Of a stretch of 64,000 bases of DNA, positions 50,393-62,391 are shown in pieces. The notes beneath the pieces are model-generated. The model searched no databases, was not told the DNA's origin, and was given only the letters and a program-made list of their open reading frames with translations. The stretch's first letter is position 1. Every line of letters starts with the position of its first letter. The translations under genes were made by a program, and so were the position numbers. The stretch covers positions 3,331,001 through 3,395,000 of the forward strand of contig NC_073351.2 of the NCBI RefSeq assembly GCF_027580225.2, in the 5' to 3' direction. This DNA is from Misgurnus anguillicaudatus (Eukaryota > Chordata > Actinopteri > Cypriniformes > Cobitidae).

Positions 50393-50762
50393 CCTCTTGC
50401 TGCTTACCGTCCTCCAGTGCGGCTGAAGAGCAGCTGTCAGGGCGGGCTGGGTCGGGACTGCGTGAGCCAGCTTGATGTTTGTCAAATCTTTAACTCTCGG
50501 CAGGAAAATAGAAAAACAAGTCTTTTCGGTGCTCCCCTAACTCCAGATTACGCGCGCTCCTTGGCACAGTCTGTTGCGCACACGCATCGGATCGCGTTCT
50601 CGTCTCTATGCGTGAGAATTTCGGCGGCTTTGGATTTCAAACATTTAACACTTTGGTGACTCGCGGAGAGCAGAAAGCATCGCGGTCAGACGGGTGGGTG
50701 TAACGTTTGGTAAGTGCGCCGACACATCGAGCAAGAGAGAGTTTTTAAAGTCGACACATTAC
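50393..50762 (-). other. maf: Inferred maf 5' leader with several short uORFs
   Basis: Between the predicted start site and the maf ATG the transcript would carry short ATG-initiated frames, all closed before the main start: a 4-codon frame starting at 50759, 13 codons (50686-50727), 11 codons (50645-50680), 12 codons (50606-50644) and 16 codons (50537-50587). The third and fourth are directly adjacent (TAAATG). No ATG follows between 50537 and the maf start. This suggests translational damping of maf, but the leader has not been mapped and an unseen start site or splice could remove some frames. Confidence 0.55.
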
Positions 50763-50785
50763 TGTAGAGTTTTAAAGCATGCCTG

Positions 50786-50830
50786 AGTTTTATAGCGACC
50801 GTGACGTCATGCGCGAACGAGCCAATAGGC
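50786..50830 (-). promoter_or_regulatory. maf: Core promoter of maf: TATA, CRE and CCAAT boxes
   Basis: Read on the minus strand, an inverted CCAAT box (ATTGG, 50822-50826) is followed by a perfect palindromic cAMP-response element TGACGTCA (50802-50809) and a TATA box TATAAAA (50788-50794). Order and spacing are those of a TATA-type RNA polymerase II promoter, which would place transcription start near 50760, about 370 nt before the maf ATG. The surrounding DNA (about 49.6-50.9 kb) is CpG-rich, unlike the AT-rich flanks. A palindrome GTCAGCTGAC lies further upstream at 50884-50893; it carries the TGAC/GTCA half-site of Maf elements but is not a full MARE. The start site is inferred. Confidence 0.75.
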
Positions 50831-52508
50831 GCGCCGCATCGTAGAGTTATTCGCATACGACTTTGGAAAGCCAAACTTTTCTCGTCAGCTGACTGCCGTG
50901 CCGTTGCAGAAATGCAAAAGAAAAGAGTTAAATTGACGCACCGTGAACGTTTAACTCTTTTAATCTGCATTGTTTTCATGCAGTGTTATTTAAAAGAGTG
51001 ATTTTTTGGTGCGTAAATGGTTTCTAACTGTGCTATGTAACGGGGTTTTGAACTGAATTTTTACAGATGTATTCAGGATAGCTACAAACTCTGCCTATAA
51101 TTACTATAATAAAATAACAAACAGCATATTTATTGCAAATATTCTGCAAATAAGCTTTCCAAAAATATGTATATGATAATATAGATGATATGGTGCGTGG
51201 AAGTCGAACTTCTACATTATACTGTTGCATTATTCTGCTGGATATATATAAACCCAAATCTTGACCAAGAAATAATCACATTGCCAGTCTCATTTTAGAT
51301 AGTGGCTTAAATAAAATTTCTTTTTAAAGAATAATAATGAAAGTAAGTGAGGTTCATAGACAAAGTATGGGTCATTTTAAAGATTCAACAGTGCCACCTT
51401 TTGGACATAGAGAGGATTGAGTACGTGAGACTACTCATATCCTGTCATTTGTTAACTTTTGATTTAACATTTAATATTAGATACAAATTACTAGGACATG
51501 TGATATTACACATGAGTTAAGAGAGAAACACACATCTGTCTTTAAAGTGCAACATGATTCACATAGAACTATTTTATGTATTTACAAAAAAACAAAGCAA
51601 CATTATCATAAAAAACATAAAGAAAAGAAATAAGTTATTGATTACTAAATTATCATTTTTTTTCTTAAAAATAAAAAGAATATTGATTTTTAATGCATCA
51701 GCCTGACTACATTATGTCAGCAAAAGTTAGGGGAAGATCAGGTAGAAGAGTTCCTAACTGCAACTACACATTTGTACTTACAGTAAAACACGTGAAAGAA
51801 TGCCAGATGATTTGTGGCAGTTGTGGCAGCTGACTGACTCAAAGCTAAAGGAAGACAGGCTTGACTTTTAGTGACAAACCAGCACAGATCAAGTGACTGG
51901 CTATAAAACCTGTTTATCTGTTCCATGCGATCTAGTCATATATTAAACAACTCTTCTGTTCGTTGCTCTTTTACAAGAGGTCAGGGGTCGATTGTTGCAG
52001 TATTTTATTGTAATTCTTTTCTCCTTTCCAATCCTCAAGGATTCAGTATTGCATTAGCCCAGAGGACAGTATTAGCAAAATCGTTTTTGTTTGTTTGCTT
52101 TGTTTAATAAACAGTGCCTGTCACTTTAATGAATGTTTCTTTATCATAATTCTTACTGTCTTGGCATTTTTTATATTTTTACATTTTTATTTAAAACTCT
52201 ACATTCTGAAGAAAAGAAGAAAAAATCATTTAAAATCCACAAGAATGTATCCATGTTGTGGTGAGTTTCCTACTGAAAAACTCTCCTCTGTGGGTATACT
52301 AAGCTTGTGCTAGGCTTCACACTGCTACAGCAAATAGTGATTTCATGCCCTGCGCAAAAGCCTGTAATCATTTACTTAGTATCTTTTCTGGCAAAGTCTA
52401 TAATCTCATGCTTGGGATCTCTGGTATTTTTAGATGCCAGAGTGAGACGAGTATAATGATAGGTGAAATCTCTCTGACCGCCAGCCATGAATGATTACAT
52501 CAGTAGCT
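50831..52508. other. Upstream flank of maf, no gene seen
   Basis: The first ~120 bp continue the CpG-rich promoter region; beyond about 51 kb it becomes AT-rich. Confidence 0.5.
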
Positions 52509-52568
52509 GTTACTCTATGTGTGTGCGTGCACGCGCGTGTGTGTGTGTGTGCATGCGTGCTTGTATGC
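52509..52568. repeat. (GT)n imperfect microsatellite
   Basis: TGTGTGCGTGCACGCGCG, then GTGTGTGTGTGTG and GCATGCGTGC; alternating purine-pyrimidine throughout. Confidence 0.9.
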
Positions 52569-52744
52569 AGTGCATTTGCTTTTTACAGTGCATTACACGT
52601 GCTCTTTATATGCCCAATGACAACAAAAACCTTTATTGACTTGAATGTATGAAAAGATTTAATCAAATTCAGAACTTATTGGACTTTGTTTTCTCACTTT
52701 GACATCAAACCAAATAAAACTCATAAGAGAGATTGAAAACATTT

Positions 52745-53088
52745 TACTATTAAGTTGCATTTGTTAACATTAGTTAATGTAAGAAAATGCATTAGCTAAC
52801 ATGAACTAACACTGAACAATAGTTTTTCAGCATTTATTCATCTTAATCTGTTAATGTTAGTTAATGCCAATACAGCTGGAGCTAGGGATGTTAGTTAGTT
52901 GTGCATTAACTAATGTTAACAACTATAACTTTTGATTTTAAAAATATATTAATAAATGATAAAATTACCATGAACTAAGATTACTAAATGCTGTAGAAGT
53001 TTTGTTCATTGTTAGTTCATGTTAGCTAATGCATTAACTAATTGTTAACAAATACAACCTTGTAAATTATTACCAAAAATCTTTTCTT
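52745..53088. mobile_element. Palindromic TTAAC-rich MITE
   Basis: Left GTTGCATTTGTTAACATTAG and right GTTAACAAATACAACCTTG are inverted; the interior repeats TTAGTTAATGCATT-type motifs. A frequent fish repeat type. Terminal bounds approximate. Confidence 0.75.
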
Positions 53089-53536
53089 AGACCTTATATT
53101 CTGAAGCGTTTACACACAGAGACATAACTATGTAAGATTTGTACATTTTTCTTGGATGTTCTTGTGGAATAACCAGGGTCTCGCTTTACAATTGCTATAC
53201 AGTGATTTAAGTGGTTGTTAGTGTGTTGCTATGGTGAAGGAAAAGGAGGAGAGAGGTGCAGGACAAAGATTATGACACAGGCCTGACTCACATTGCTTTA
53301 CCCATTGCACCATAGCTCGGACTGTGGATGAATGATTAATACTGTACCTTTACTTCACCACTATATACACTGGCTGCATGATCTACGCCAAGCTTTACTG
53401 TTGGCTTTTTGGCGTTTTATTTACAGAATAACACATGCATATTGATCCTCAATCTGATCATAACAACAAATAAAGTAAAAGTAGTAAAGGAAGTAAAAAA
53501 AGGCCTTTTCATCTGCTTATAACAAGCACTGTATAT

Positions 53537-53988
53537 CAGTGGCGGGCGGTGACTTCTTTCTCGAGGGCGCGCAATGCAAAGCTCGTCACAATATGCATGT
53601 AGTTCATCATTTGTGTGGTTTGTCATTTCAAAATATTTGTCCGGCGCGTCAAGTGATCATGTGTGCATCACGTGTCTTGTCAAAATAAGTGCCTGCTGCA
53701 GATGCGTCTAAAGGGTTTATGATAAAAGAGACGCTTGTGTTTGCCAGATACTCGCATAATCTCATGCGTAATCACAGTTTACTGTTAAGCGAGTGTCTTG
53801 CGTGTATTTTGTGAACGTGACCGTTTTTTATCATAAACGATTTCAGCGCGTGTGCAGCAGGCACTTATTTTGACAAGACATGTGATGCACATGACGCAAA
53901 AAACACATATTTTGAAAACACAAACATGACACTCCGAACACATATTTTGAATTCGTGCCCTCGGAAGAGAAGTCACCGGCCGCCACTG
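53537..53988. mobile_element. hAT-type MITE
   Basis: CAGTGGCGGGCGGTGACTTC and GAAGTCACCGGCCGCCACTG inverted ends, 8-bp duplication CTGTATAT / CTGTAAAT (one mismatch). Interior carries further inverted blocks (GCCTGCTGCAGATGCGT region). No intact frame. Confidence 0.85.
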
Positions 53989-54233
53989 CTGTAAATGCAA
54001 AACACTTCAGTTTCGCTTAATTTTACATTCAGTGTGTAATTATATATATATGTATCCAGGGTGAAATTTGCTGGGGGGATGGGGGGATTATCCCCCCTCT
54101 GGTCTTTATATCCCTACCTCTGATGAATTATTTATTTTGTATCTTTCATTTAAGGCCGTTAATAAGTAAAAACGCTGCCACACATTCACATTTAAATATT
54201 TTGTGTTTTTGCATGTCTGGCGCAAAGCCAGCC

Positions 54234-54732
54234 CAGTCTCACAAAATTTCGTTATATAGCCAGGTAATTTTTTTATTCTTTTTTCGTGATATTATCACAA
54301 ATTTACGTGTTTTTTCATGATCGTATACGTATAACAAATTCCTGTTTTTGTGTGATTATTACATGTAGGTTACTCAACTGTTTTGTCCTATTTTTTTTAC
54401 CATTGTCCCTTCAGTTTAGTTTTACATAAAATGACATCCTTACCCAAACCCAACTCTAACCCTAACGCCAGGCGACATATAAATAATAAATCAGAAAAAA
54501 TAATATAAACCAATATATAAAGTGACATTCAAATGGAAGCACCAAATCTAACCCTAAACCGAAGTGACAATGGTTTAAAAATAGGAAAAAGCAGTTGAGT
54601 AACCAATACGTGATAATCACACGAAAACAGGAATTCGTTATACGATCATGAAAAAACGCAGAAATTCGTGATAATATCACAAAAAAATAATAAAAAATTT
54701 ACGTGACTATATCACAAAACCTTGTGAGACTG
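54234..54732. mobile_element. Palindromic element with CTAACCCTAA core
   Basis: CAGTCTCACAAAATTTCG and inverted TTGTGAGACTG ends; long inverted arms through ACAGGAATTCG and CGTATAACAAATTCCTG. The core contains CCAACTCTAACCCTAACGCC and is shared with 40142 and 59796. Confidence 0.75.
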
Positions 54733-54891
54733 AGAATGAATGCATTCTGGCATGTACAGGTTCAGGTTCTGTAGTTGTTTTATTAAGTTTCTGTAAAAGA
54801 GACCAGTCAGTGAGAGCTGTGCAGTAAAAGTAAACCTCACTCCCTGATATCAAGAAGTGCTCTAGCGATAGATGTTAGATCTGATGGCTGT

Positions 54892-54965
54892 AAGAGCGTC
54901 CGACTCTCATACCAGAGCGGTTCGAATCCTGTTCAGAGCGAGTGTGAGTAGGACTGGTTTCTATA
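54892..54965 (+). mobile_element. tRNA-like SINE head
   Basis: TGGCTGTAAGAGCGTC resembles an A box and GGTTCGAATCC (54919-54929) is a good B box, with the sequence TCCGACTCTCATACC between as an anticodon-arm remnant. Stems do not pair well enough for a tRNA gene. Confidence 0.5.
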
Positions 54966-55146
54966 CATATTTTATTCAACAGTTACAAGAGATACCTTAA
55001 TACGCTAAATAATCAATACAAAAAATATATTTTTGAAAAACATCTTCCCCTCAGATCTTTTCACAAATTCGTGTTTTATATTTGCTTATAAGCACTGAAG
55101 TTGCAATCACAATATATTCATAATAATTACATTACAACTCTTGTGT

Positions 55147-55920
55147 GTGGAGTTGGACAATGAACTTCATTTATTTGTATGGTGTAGGGCCTCCTTTTGC
55201 TGCATCAATTTATATTGGGAATGACAGATAGAAGTCTTGCACACACAGCCCAGGAATTTTAAGTCAATTTTCTTGCAGAACAGTGTCCTGGTGGAGGAAC
55301 GTGTTTCCCGACTCACTTCTCCAAAGCACAGAAAAGAGGCTCAGTAATATTAAGATCTGGTGACAATGCAGGTCATGTGAGATTTTAACGGACCCATATG
55401 TTTGTATTGATGATGCATTATCATCATGTAAAACAGTAGCATCTTTAGGGTACAATGTTTGATTGATTAGCGGTACAATATGCTCCAGAATAGTTTATTA
55501 GCCTTTGGCAGTGATATGTCCATGTATCAGAGGAAGTGAGCCTAGGTTGTGTTATTGCTGCTTCACTCAGGGCGCAGATGTTAAGCCGTTTGTGGGTCTC
55601 TCTGTTTCGTAACGCTCCTGGATGTGGAGATTTGTGCTGCTGACACTATTGAAGCTGATGTTTTGTGCTGCCACAAGTGACCAAAGGTTTGGATGTAGTA
55701 GTATTGAAAAAAGTGGGCTTCCGAAAAATAGTTTTGGTGGAAACAGTCAAGGTTTAATTTTATTCTGCAGTAAGTTAAGCAGCAGTGGGTTTTTTTATAC
55801 AATCCGGATAAGTACACAGACATCCCTGTCAGCCAGCTTCCTTGTGTGTCAACAATTACTCCTGTTGAATCTGGTTTGTCCTTTATATATGTATGTGAAA
55901 ATTACCCTTGCTTTTATAAA
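55147..55920 (-). pseudogene. Tc1-type transposase pseudogene
   Basis: Minus-strand reading at 55455-55264 starts YPKDATVLHDDNASS, matching the Y(P)EGG..YQDDNAPIH catalytic block of a widespread fish Tc1-like transposase; DNA-level order continues on the far side (55581-55823, SVYLSGLYKKTHCCLTYCRIK) towards the N-terminal DNA-binding part. Multiple stops and deletions; no terminal repeats found. Confidence 0.65.
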
Positions 55921-55940
55921 ATGCTGCATAGAAACCATCC

Positions 55941-56055
55941 TAAATGGTAAATGGACTGCATTTATATAACGCTTTTAACAGACCTATGGCCATCCAAAGC
56001 GCTTTACAATTAGCCTCACATTCACCCATTCACTCACACATTCATACACCGACGA
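55941..56055. repeat. Fragment of a widespread fish interspersed repeat
   Basis: TAAATGGTAAATGGACTGCA, CCAAAGCGCTTTACAATTAG and CACATTCACCCATTCACTCA follow in the order of a repeat very common in teleosts. No ends recognised. Confidence 0.6.
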
Positions 56056-56735
56056 TGATATCCTGATCATTTCTCAAAAATGAACTTCTTGAACTTGTGC
56101 ACAGCTGAGCAGTTTTAGATCTCCGCCTTTAAACGATGCCCAATTAATGTCATTGACATAAAACAGCGCCTGTCAAAGTTCAAATCCTCTTCGAGCAGCA
56201 AGAATGGTTTATTTTTCCAAAACCATCAGTAATCGGACAAGCAAAAGTGCGACCCCTGGTCACAGAAGCACAAGTAAGGTTGAACAAACAGACAATTAGG
56301 CTAGATAATAGTAAAAAGAAATAATAGGCAACAGGAAAATGGTAGTTATAATCTGAATGCACTTCATATGCATTTTGTAACTGTATGCTTGCATGCTGAC
56401 TTTTTACATCGCATGCTTTCATGTTTATTTTAGTGAAATTTTATTAATAAACAAAATATTTAGGATTGTATTCTTAAAGCTTCTTAGCTTGCACTTTGAA
56501 AGCTCTTAAAAACGTAAACTTCTACTTTGAAGTCTTAGCTTAAGAGCGATTTAGGACCAATCTAAAAGCAACTCTGAGCAGGAAAATACTAAACCATTTT
56601 AGCAAAAACATTTTAGGGAGAAGGCGGGCTGACCTTGTCGCTATGTGTGTATTGGTTGATTGTCTAAGAAGGAAAAAAATAGCACTTTTAGGTATGGAGT
56701 GACACAGAGATGACATATTTTTGTAGACTTACCTG

Positions 56736-57184
56736 TGTCAGGACTCTGCCTTGAAGTCTTGTTAAATTTGTATTTTGTCATGGTGGCAGAGTTCTGGCAG
56801 TCCCTGGCCTTGTGTGGAGGTTCATGCCTTGTTTTTGTGTTTGGGCATGTACCTCCGGTGTCTTGTCATTTGTCCCCGCTCCCTCGTCCTCCTGCTTATT
56901 GTTAATTATTACTTATTCCCATCACCTGTTCCCCGCTCGTTATCTTGTTTGGTTTGCTCTATTTAATGTCAGTGTTTCTTTAGTTCTGTGCAGGATCATT
57001 GTGTTGTGTTGTGTCGTGTTCCACGTCATTCAGAGTCAAGTTACCCAGTCAAGTTGTAAAGTCTGTCAGTTTCGTGTCTTCATGTTGTGCACCCCCTCGT
57101 GGGTTTTTGTTTGTAAAATAAAGTGTTTTCTGTTTCCCCCTGACATCGTCTGCTATTGGGTTCATTCGTCCTGCAATCCTCACA
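56736..57184 (+). mobile_element. Solo LTR with perfect 5-bp target duplication
   Basis: 449 bp from TGTCAGGACTC to ATCCTCACA, flanked by ACCTG on both sides (56731-56735 and 57185-57189). It includes a promoter box (CTATTTAATG, about 56959), the CACCCCCTCGTGGG motif and a polyadenylation signal AATAAA (about 57118). It belongs to the same broad LTR family as the split LTR at 17096-23608 but in the opposite orientation. Short frames inside are not genes. Confidence 0.85.
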
Positions 57185-57189
57185 ACCTG

Positions 57190-58020
57190 AAGTAAGCAGA
57201 AACTGGTTCCCTCCCTTGTATTATCTCAAAAAAAGTATATGATGTCTTCATAAGATGAACACAACTTTTATGAATTTTGAAGTCAAAAATATGCTTTTTA
57301 TATTCATAAAATTTTAATTCATAAAATTAGCACAATCTGTGAAGATTAACTTGTTGGACAAAACGTGTAAGTGCACAGAAACATTTATAAACCATCTTAA
57401 ACTTATGTATTAAAAGCCATCACTTTGAAATGCAATTTTTCCTATTGTACATTACCTACGCACACACGCTATATAGATATGTATGTACTGTATATATGTG
57501 TATATATTTATTTTTTTAATTACCACGCTGTTATTGTGTTATTGTCATACTTAATATATTTAATAAGAATTATTAATGCCAAAAACAGTGACACAATAAG
57601 GTACTGTAAGTGCTGATATTGTTTGTGCGATCACTTTGCTTATGAAAGTCTGTAACAGACCCAAATCATCTCTGCTGCAAAGTTGCGGTTTTTCCAGTTG
57701 CCAAATCTGTTACTGTAGTTCATGTAGTTATTACTTCTATTTCTGGCGCTATGGCATTTCTGCACTGTGTTAAAGATGTTTGCATGTCTCTAATAAAATG
57801 TATCATAAACATGATCCAAATCTATCTCTAATCTGTTGTGTCTTATTAACTCACTGTCATGCATTGTATGCAACACTTTTTCTCTCTCTCTTCGAGTTTT
57901 GTCCATGTTCCCTGCTGCTAAAAAAACTTTTAAGCCTCCTAACAATTTTGAATCTTAAGACCTCTTTTAAGGGTTAAGATGCTTTCTGAATGATTGTTTT
58001 CTTTATTAGGGTATTTTCTG
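57190..58020. other. Intergenic, nothing recognised
   Basis: AT-rich; no gene or element termini. Confidence 0.5.
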
Positions 58021-58022
58021 TA

Positions 58023-58219
58023 TACTCTCAGAAAAAATGTACTAATGTTGTCACTGGGACGGTACCTTTAAAAAATGCCCTGATAGGTACCATTTTGGTA
58101 CAGATATGTACCTTTGAGGTACCAATATGCAACATTTAGGTACCAAAGTGTACTTTTTTAAAAAGGTACATGTACCGGCTCAGTGACAACTTTTGTACCT
58201 ACCATTTTTTCTGAGAGTG
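58023..58219. mobile_element. Palindromic GGTAC-rich MITE
   Basis: Same family as 33712-33920: ACTCTCAGAAAAAATGTACT and TACCATTTTTTCTGAGAGTG, TA on both sides (58021-58022, 58220-58221). Confidence 0.8.
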
Positions 58220-58221
58220 TA

Positions 58222-59785
58222 ATTTTAAGGAGATGTGCCCACATTTTTCATGAATACTGGCCCTAGTCTTTATGCATCCTAAATGTTGAGTTTAATAGTG
58301 GGCGTATAGTGGTTATAGGGTTAGCGATTGCATTTTGCCTAGAGCGGCAGTTGAGCTTGGCGTCCGCCTTGACTGTTTCACAGACTTTGTTTCACATTTG
58401 GCACCTAAACTCTGGCCTCCCTGACACACTATCCCTGTTAAAATCCAGATTAAAGACACATTTCTTTAACCAATCATATAGACATGCATTGCCTAACCTT
58501 GTGTTACAGTTAAATGATCATATTCTACTCGAAATGATATGAACAGCAGCTACCCTTCAATTGTTATTCATGTCTTTTTCTGTTTCAGCTCCAGCTCATG
58601 GGCCCAACCACAACAAAGACTTTGACTGAAGCCAGCTTTGAATCATGATACAAGCCTGACATATTTTAAATAGTACATGTTGGCACATTAAGCTGCGTGC
58701 ATATATGATGCATCTTGTTCTTCGGATAATAGTTTCTGCTAGTAACGGATGAAAGGTCAATGACCTCCAGTCGTCATCCCGTTTCTTTTGAGTAGGTGCT
58801 ACAGTGACTTACAGTTTCCACAAGCCACATGACTTTACTCATATTGATGAAAGGCTTTACTTTGACCTTTAACCTTGTATCTGATCACAAATAAACAGAG
58901 CTCTGGTGTCAGATCAAAAATGACTGTGCAATAGACGGATAAATCAATCTGTGTTATTTGGCTAACTGCATTACTCAATCTGACTCTGATTAATCTAAGC
59001 TCTTACACATATTGGGCAAACCCAAACTGTTTGGTTGTTTTTGTTTTCATTCATTGATTGAGCAAACAAAGATAACTATGTTAAAATGTTAACCGTGACT
59101 TAAAACCATGCGAAAATAGGATCGGGTCACATTTCATTCGGATGAAGGAAAATTACGTTTTTTTTTCTCAATTGTCATGAAAGGAATGTCACAATGCAAA
59201 AGATCGTAATAACATTTCAGAGCCTCTTTGGCCTAAAAATCTCGAGCACTGACCTATATTAACAGATGACCCAAGTAAAAAATATATGTGCGATATTTCC
59301 TCTTGAAAGAAAGAGAAACCCTATTACAGGAAACTGGAAAACACAAGTACGTGAGAGAAGACATGGCAGTCATGAAAGCATGTGAAACTGCTCTTGCATG
59401 CTATGATGTGTAAAGGATGTGATGTGCACACAGACTATCTCTGCAATCATACATGACAAATGGTGAAGGAGCTTTAGTTGTGGTTGCACACATTGCTCTA
59501 GTTTAGTAAAAACACATTTTGCTGCATATTGCATAAATGTATCTATACATTAGCTCTTTTAAATTAAAATGAATTGTTGACCTAAAAATCTTTCTTTGCA
59601 TTTACTTGATAATATGGTTTCTCACAGACTGCACATGAATATATTAAGCAAAATATGCAAATCAGATTGGAAATCTCCAGGAGAAAGGGGATTTTAAGTG
59701 AATAATGACATAAATCTCAGTTTCTCACTATCATGTAGTATTATATTGTAAAGCTATAGTTTGTCTTAAGAGCACATAGCAAATG
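58222..59785. other. Intergenic, nothing recognised
   Basis: 58309-58542 has a 77-codon frame (LPDTLSLLKSRLKTHFFNQS). That motif is reminiscent of coding fragments carried by fish LINE/ORF2-type relics, but it is too short to call. Confidence 0.4.
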
Positions 59786-59795
59786 GGATGTTACA

Positions 59796-60303
59796 GCCCA
59801 GTCTCCTGAAGATGCGTATAAATAGCACGAAGTGTAAAAATCGTGCAATACATACACCAAATTCCACTTTGGCATGCATATGATACGCCAATCCTTCCCA
59901 TTCACTTAAACGGTGCATCTTTTTTTTTGTTGTTTTATTTATTGGTTTCTCAATTTTTTTACCATTGTCGCTTGGGTTTAGGGTTAGAACAACTTTGTGT
60001 TTTATAAAAATGACACCCAAACCCCAACTCCAAGCGACCATGGCTTAAATATAGACAAAAACATGGAGAAACCTGTATATTAAATGACCTTTTTAAGCAA
60101 ATCTCAAATCTAACCCTAAACCCAAGCGAAAATGGTTTAAAAAAAACAGAAAAAAATGAGAAACCAATAAATAAAACGACAAAAAAAGATGTACCATTTA
60201 AGTGAATGGGAGGGACTGGCGTGTCGTGTGCACGCCGGGGTGGAATTTGGCATATGTATTGCACAATTTTTGCTATTTATACGCATCTTCAGGAGACTGG
60301 GTA
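59796..60303. mobile_element. Palindromic element with 10-bp flanking direct repeats
   Basis: Inverted arms CCCAGTCTCCTGAAGATGCG and CGCATCTTCAGGAGACTGGG extend inwards for well over 100 bp. GGATGTTACA occurs on both sides (59786-59795, 60304-60313). A 9-10 bp duplication suggests a Mutator-like family. The core CTAACCCTAAACCCAAGCGA is shared with 40142 and 54234. Confidence 0.75.
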
Positions 60304-60797
60304 GGATGTTACAATGGCAGCGTTTATGTCATCCATCATCAAACTTTTCAATGTTTCTCTTTACGTATCCTTTTGTATGACATGGAAGAAAAAGAAAATC
60401 TTCATCTTTGGAAGAAATGTTTTACGAAAGATGGGGGACTGAAAAATTCTAAGCAAAAATGTCAGCCCTTAAACAAACCAAATCTAAGTCCTTTCACTCC
60501 ACATGAATATGCACTGGTGCAAAATGCACATATCTCCTTAGAATTAGAGAACAAGATCATATAGCCAATATTTGCTCATTATATACGTTACAGTCAATGT
60601 AGATTTCACACCAAAGACTTGTAGTGGCACACTGGGATACTTTATTGTGTCAGGATATTTACCAAAGGATTCAAACAGTTAAAATAATTTAATAAAGCAA
60701 TCTTTAACAGAAAAAATCAGGTCTTGAAGACATTTTAAAAATGACCATTATTTTTAATTGTGCATTCGTACTTTAGGTAATAATTATACATTCACAA

Positions 60798-61035
60798 TCT
60801 AAAAATGGCTGGGTTATTTTTGACCCATAATGGGTAAATATTGGACAGATCATGTGCTGGGTTAAAAACGGACTCAATGCTGGGTTATTTTAACCCAACT
60901 ATACCCCATGGTTGCATAACAACAACCCAACATTGTGTCCTTTTTGATCCAGCATGGGGTAATTTTTAACCCAGCATGTGTTCTGTCCAATATTTAACCA
61001 TTTTGGGTCAAAAAATAACCCAGCCATTTTTAGAG
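60798..61035. mobile_element. Palindromic GGGTTA-rich MITE
   Basis: TCTAAAAATGGCTGGGTTAT and ATAACCCAGCCATTTTTAGA ends; arms share AATGGGTAAATATTGGACAG-type segments. About 240 bp. Confidence 0.75.
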
Positions 61036-61990
61036 AGCTTATTGTTGTTATGAGGTGTCCATGAAAATGAAATATACCACGGCAATCTAATTAAATAGTT
61101 GAAATATCCCTGTATTTAAATCCACACATATCCTTTTACACTATAATCTTGTTATACTCCCATGTTTCAGCCTACAGTAAGTTGTTATGTCCTAAGTCAA
61201 TGAGTTTTATCTATTGACTTTTTCTATTGATTAATTTATTGATTCCAAACATACCCTAAAATTCATCCAAATGCCAAAACCTCAGTTCTTTCTAAACGTG
61301 ACTACTAACACCGCGCTTTATTAGCTTGCACCGGTTAAAAACAGGAAATGTAAGACCGGGATGTGACAAAAGACATGACATTACAGTACGAATGAAAGAT
61401 CTTCCCTACAGAGGAGTGGATGTTGCTACACTCAGATAAGCAAAAGGGCCCTTGTGGAAGCTCAATTTTCACCCAGCGTCCAGAATGTGGGCAGTGCTGT
61501 GAGTAATTACATTAATCCATTTATCATCTGCTGTCTGGGCAACCCAGGAGACAACAGTAGGGCCAAAACCAGACAGATAGCATTAAATTGGGCCTGTTCC
61601 TCCATTATCGACTTCCATTTCTTTAAGATTTTGGTTATTCAGTCATATTTTATAGGTTCTGGAGGAATATACTGTTGGAGCTGTTTGATACCGACATGTG
61701 CCCTCTTAACAAGGGTTTAATAACAAGCAGCAATAGGCCAATAAATGTAACACAGCTATGAAATACGCATCAATACAGAACATATTTAAGGACAGAGTTT
61801 AGATTACGGAAGGACTAGGTCTTATTGTTATTAGGACATTTAGGTTGTTTTTACAAAAATACTTTCCAAAAACACATTGCTGCTGTGCATTTTGTGGAAA
61901 AAAACTGTGGTATTGATATATTTAAAAGTAGGTCGATGCAAGCTGTTTAGTTAAGACAGCTGAAACATGCATTTTAGTCTGGGACTAGTC
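61036..61990. other. Intergenic; possible conserved segment and a repeat fragment
   Basis: 61450-61640 is repeat-free with TAATTACATTAATCC and balanced composition. 61940-61990 (ACAGCTGAAACATGCATTTT, GTCTGGGACTAGTCTTAA) is the tail of a repeat common in cyprinids. Confidence 0.4.
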
Positions 61991-62391
61991 TTAAAGGGGA
62001 CATATCATAAAAATCTGACTTTTTCCATGTTTAAGTGCTATAATTGGGTCCCCATTGGTTCTATCAACCTAGAAAATGGGTAAAAGATCAACCCAGTAAC
62101 TTAGTTTTGGTAAACGATTCTCTGCATCATGTGAAAAAATGGGAAATTGAAACTTGGCTCCCCTTGTGATGTCAGATTGGGATCATCTGCACTATCCAAC
62201 CACGGCACTGGCATTTAGTGCATAAATCAGCTCATTTGCATTTATAAGGACACACCCAAAAACACCACATTTTTGCTCACACCTACAAAGTGGCAAGTTT
62301 AACATGCTATAATAAATTGTCTGTGGGGTATTTTGAGCTAGAACTTCACATAGATACTCTGGCGACACCAAAGATTTATTTGACAACTTAA

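Noticed and set aside
50393..50485. 31-residue N-terminal extension of maf
   Set aside because: The extended frame opens at a TTG, not an ATG. The Met at 50392 has a strong start context and begins exactly where c-Maf proteins begin.
54892..54965. tRNA gene
   Set aside because: Good B box only; stems are broken, so it is kept as a SINE-like relic.
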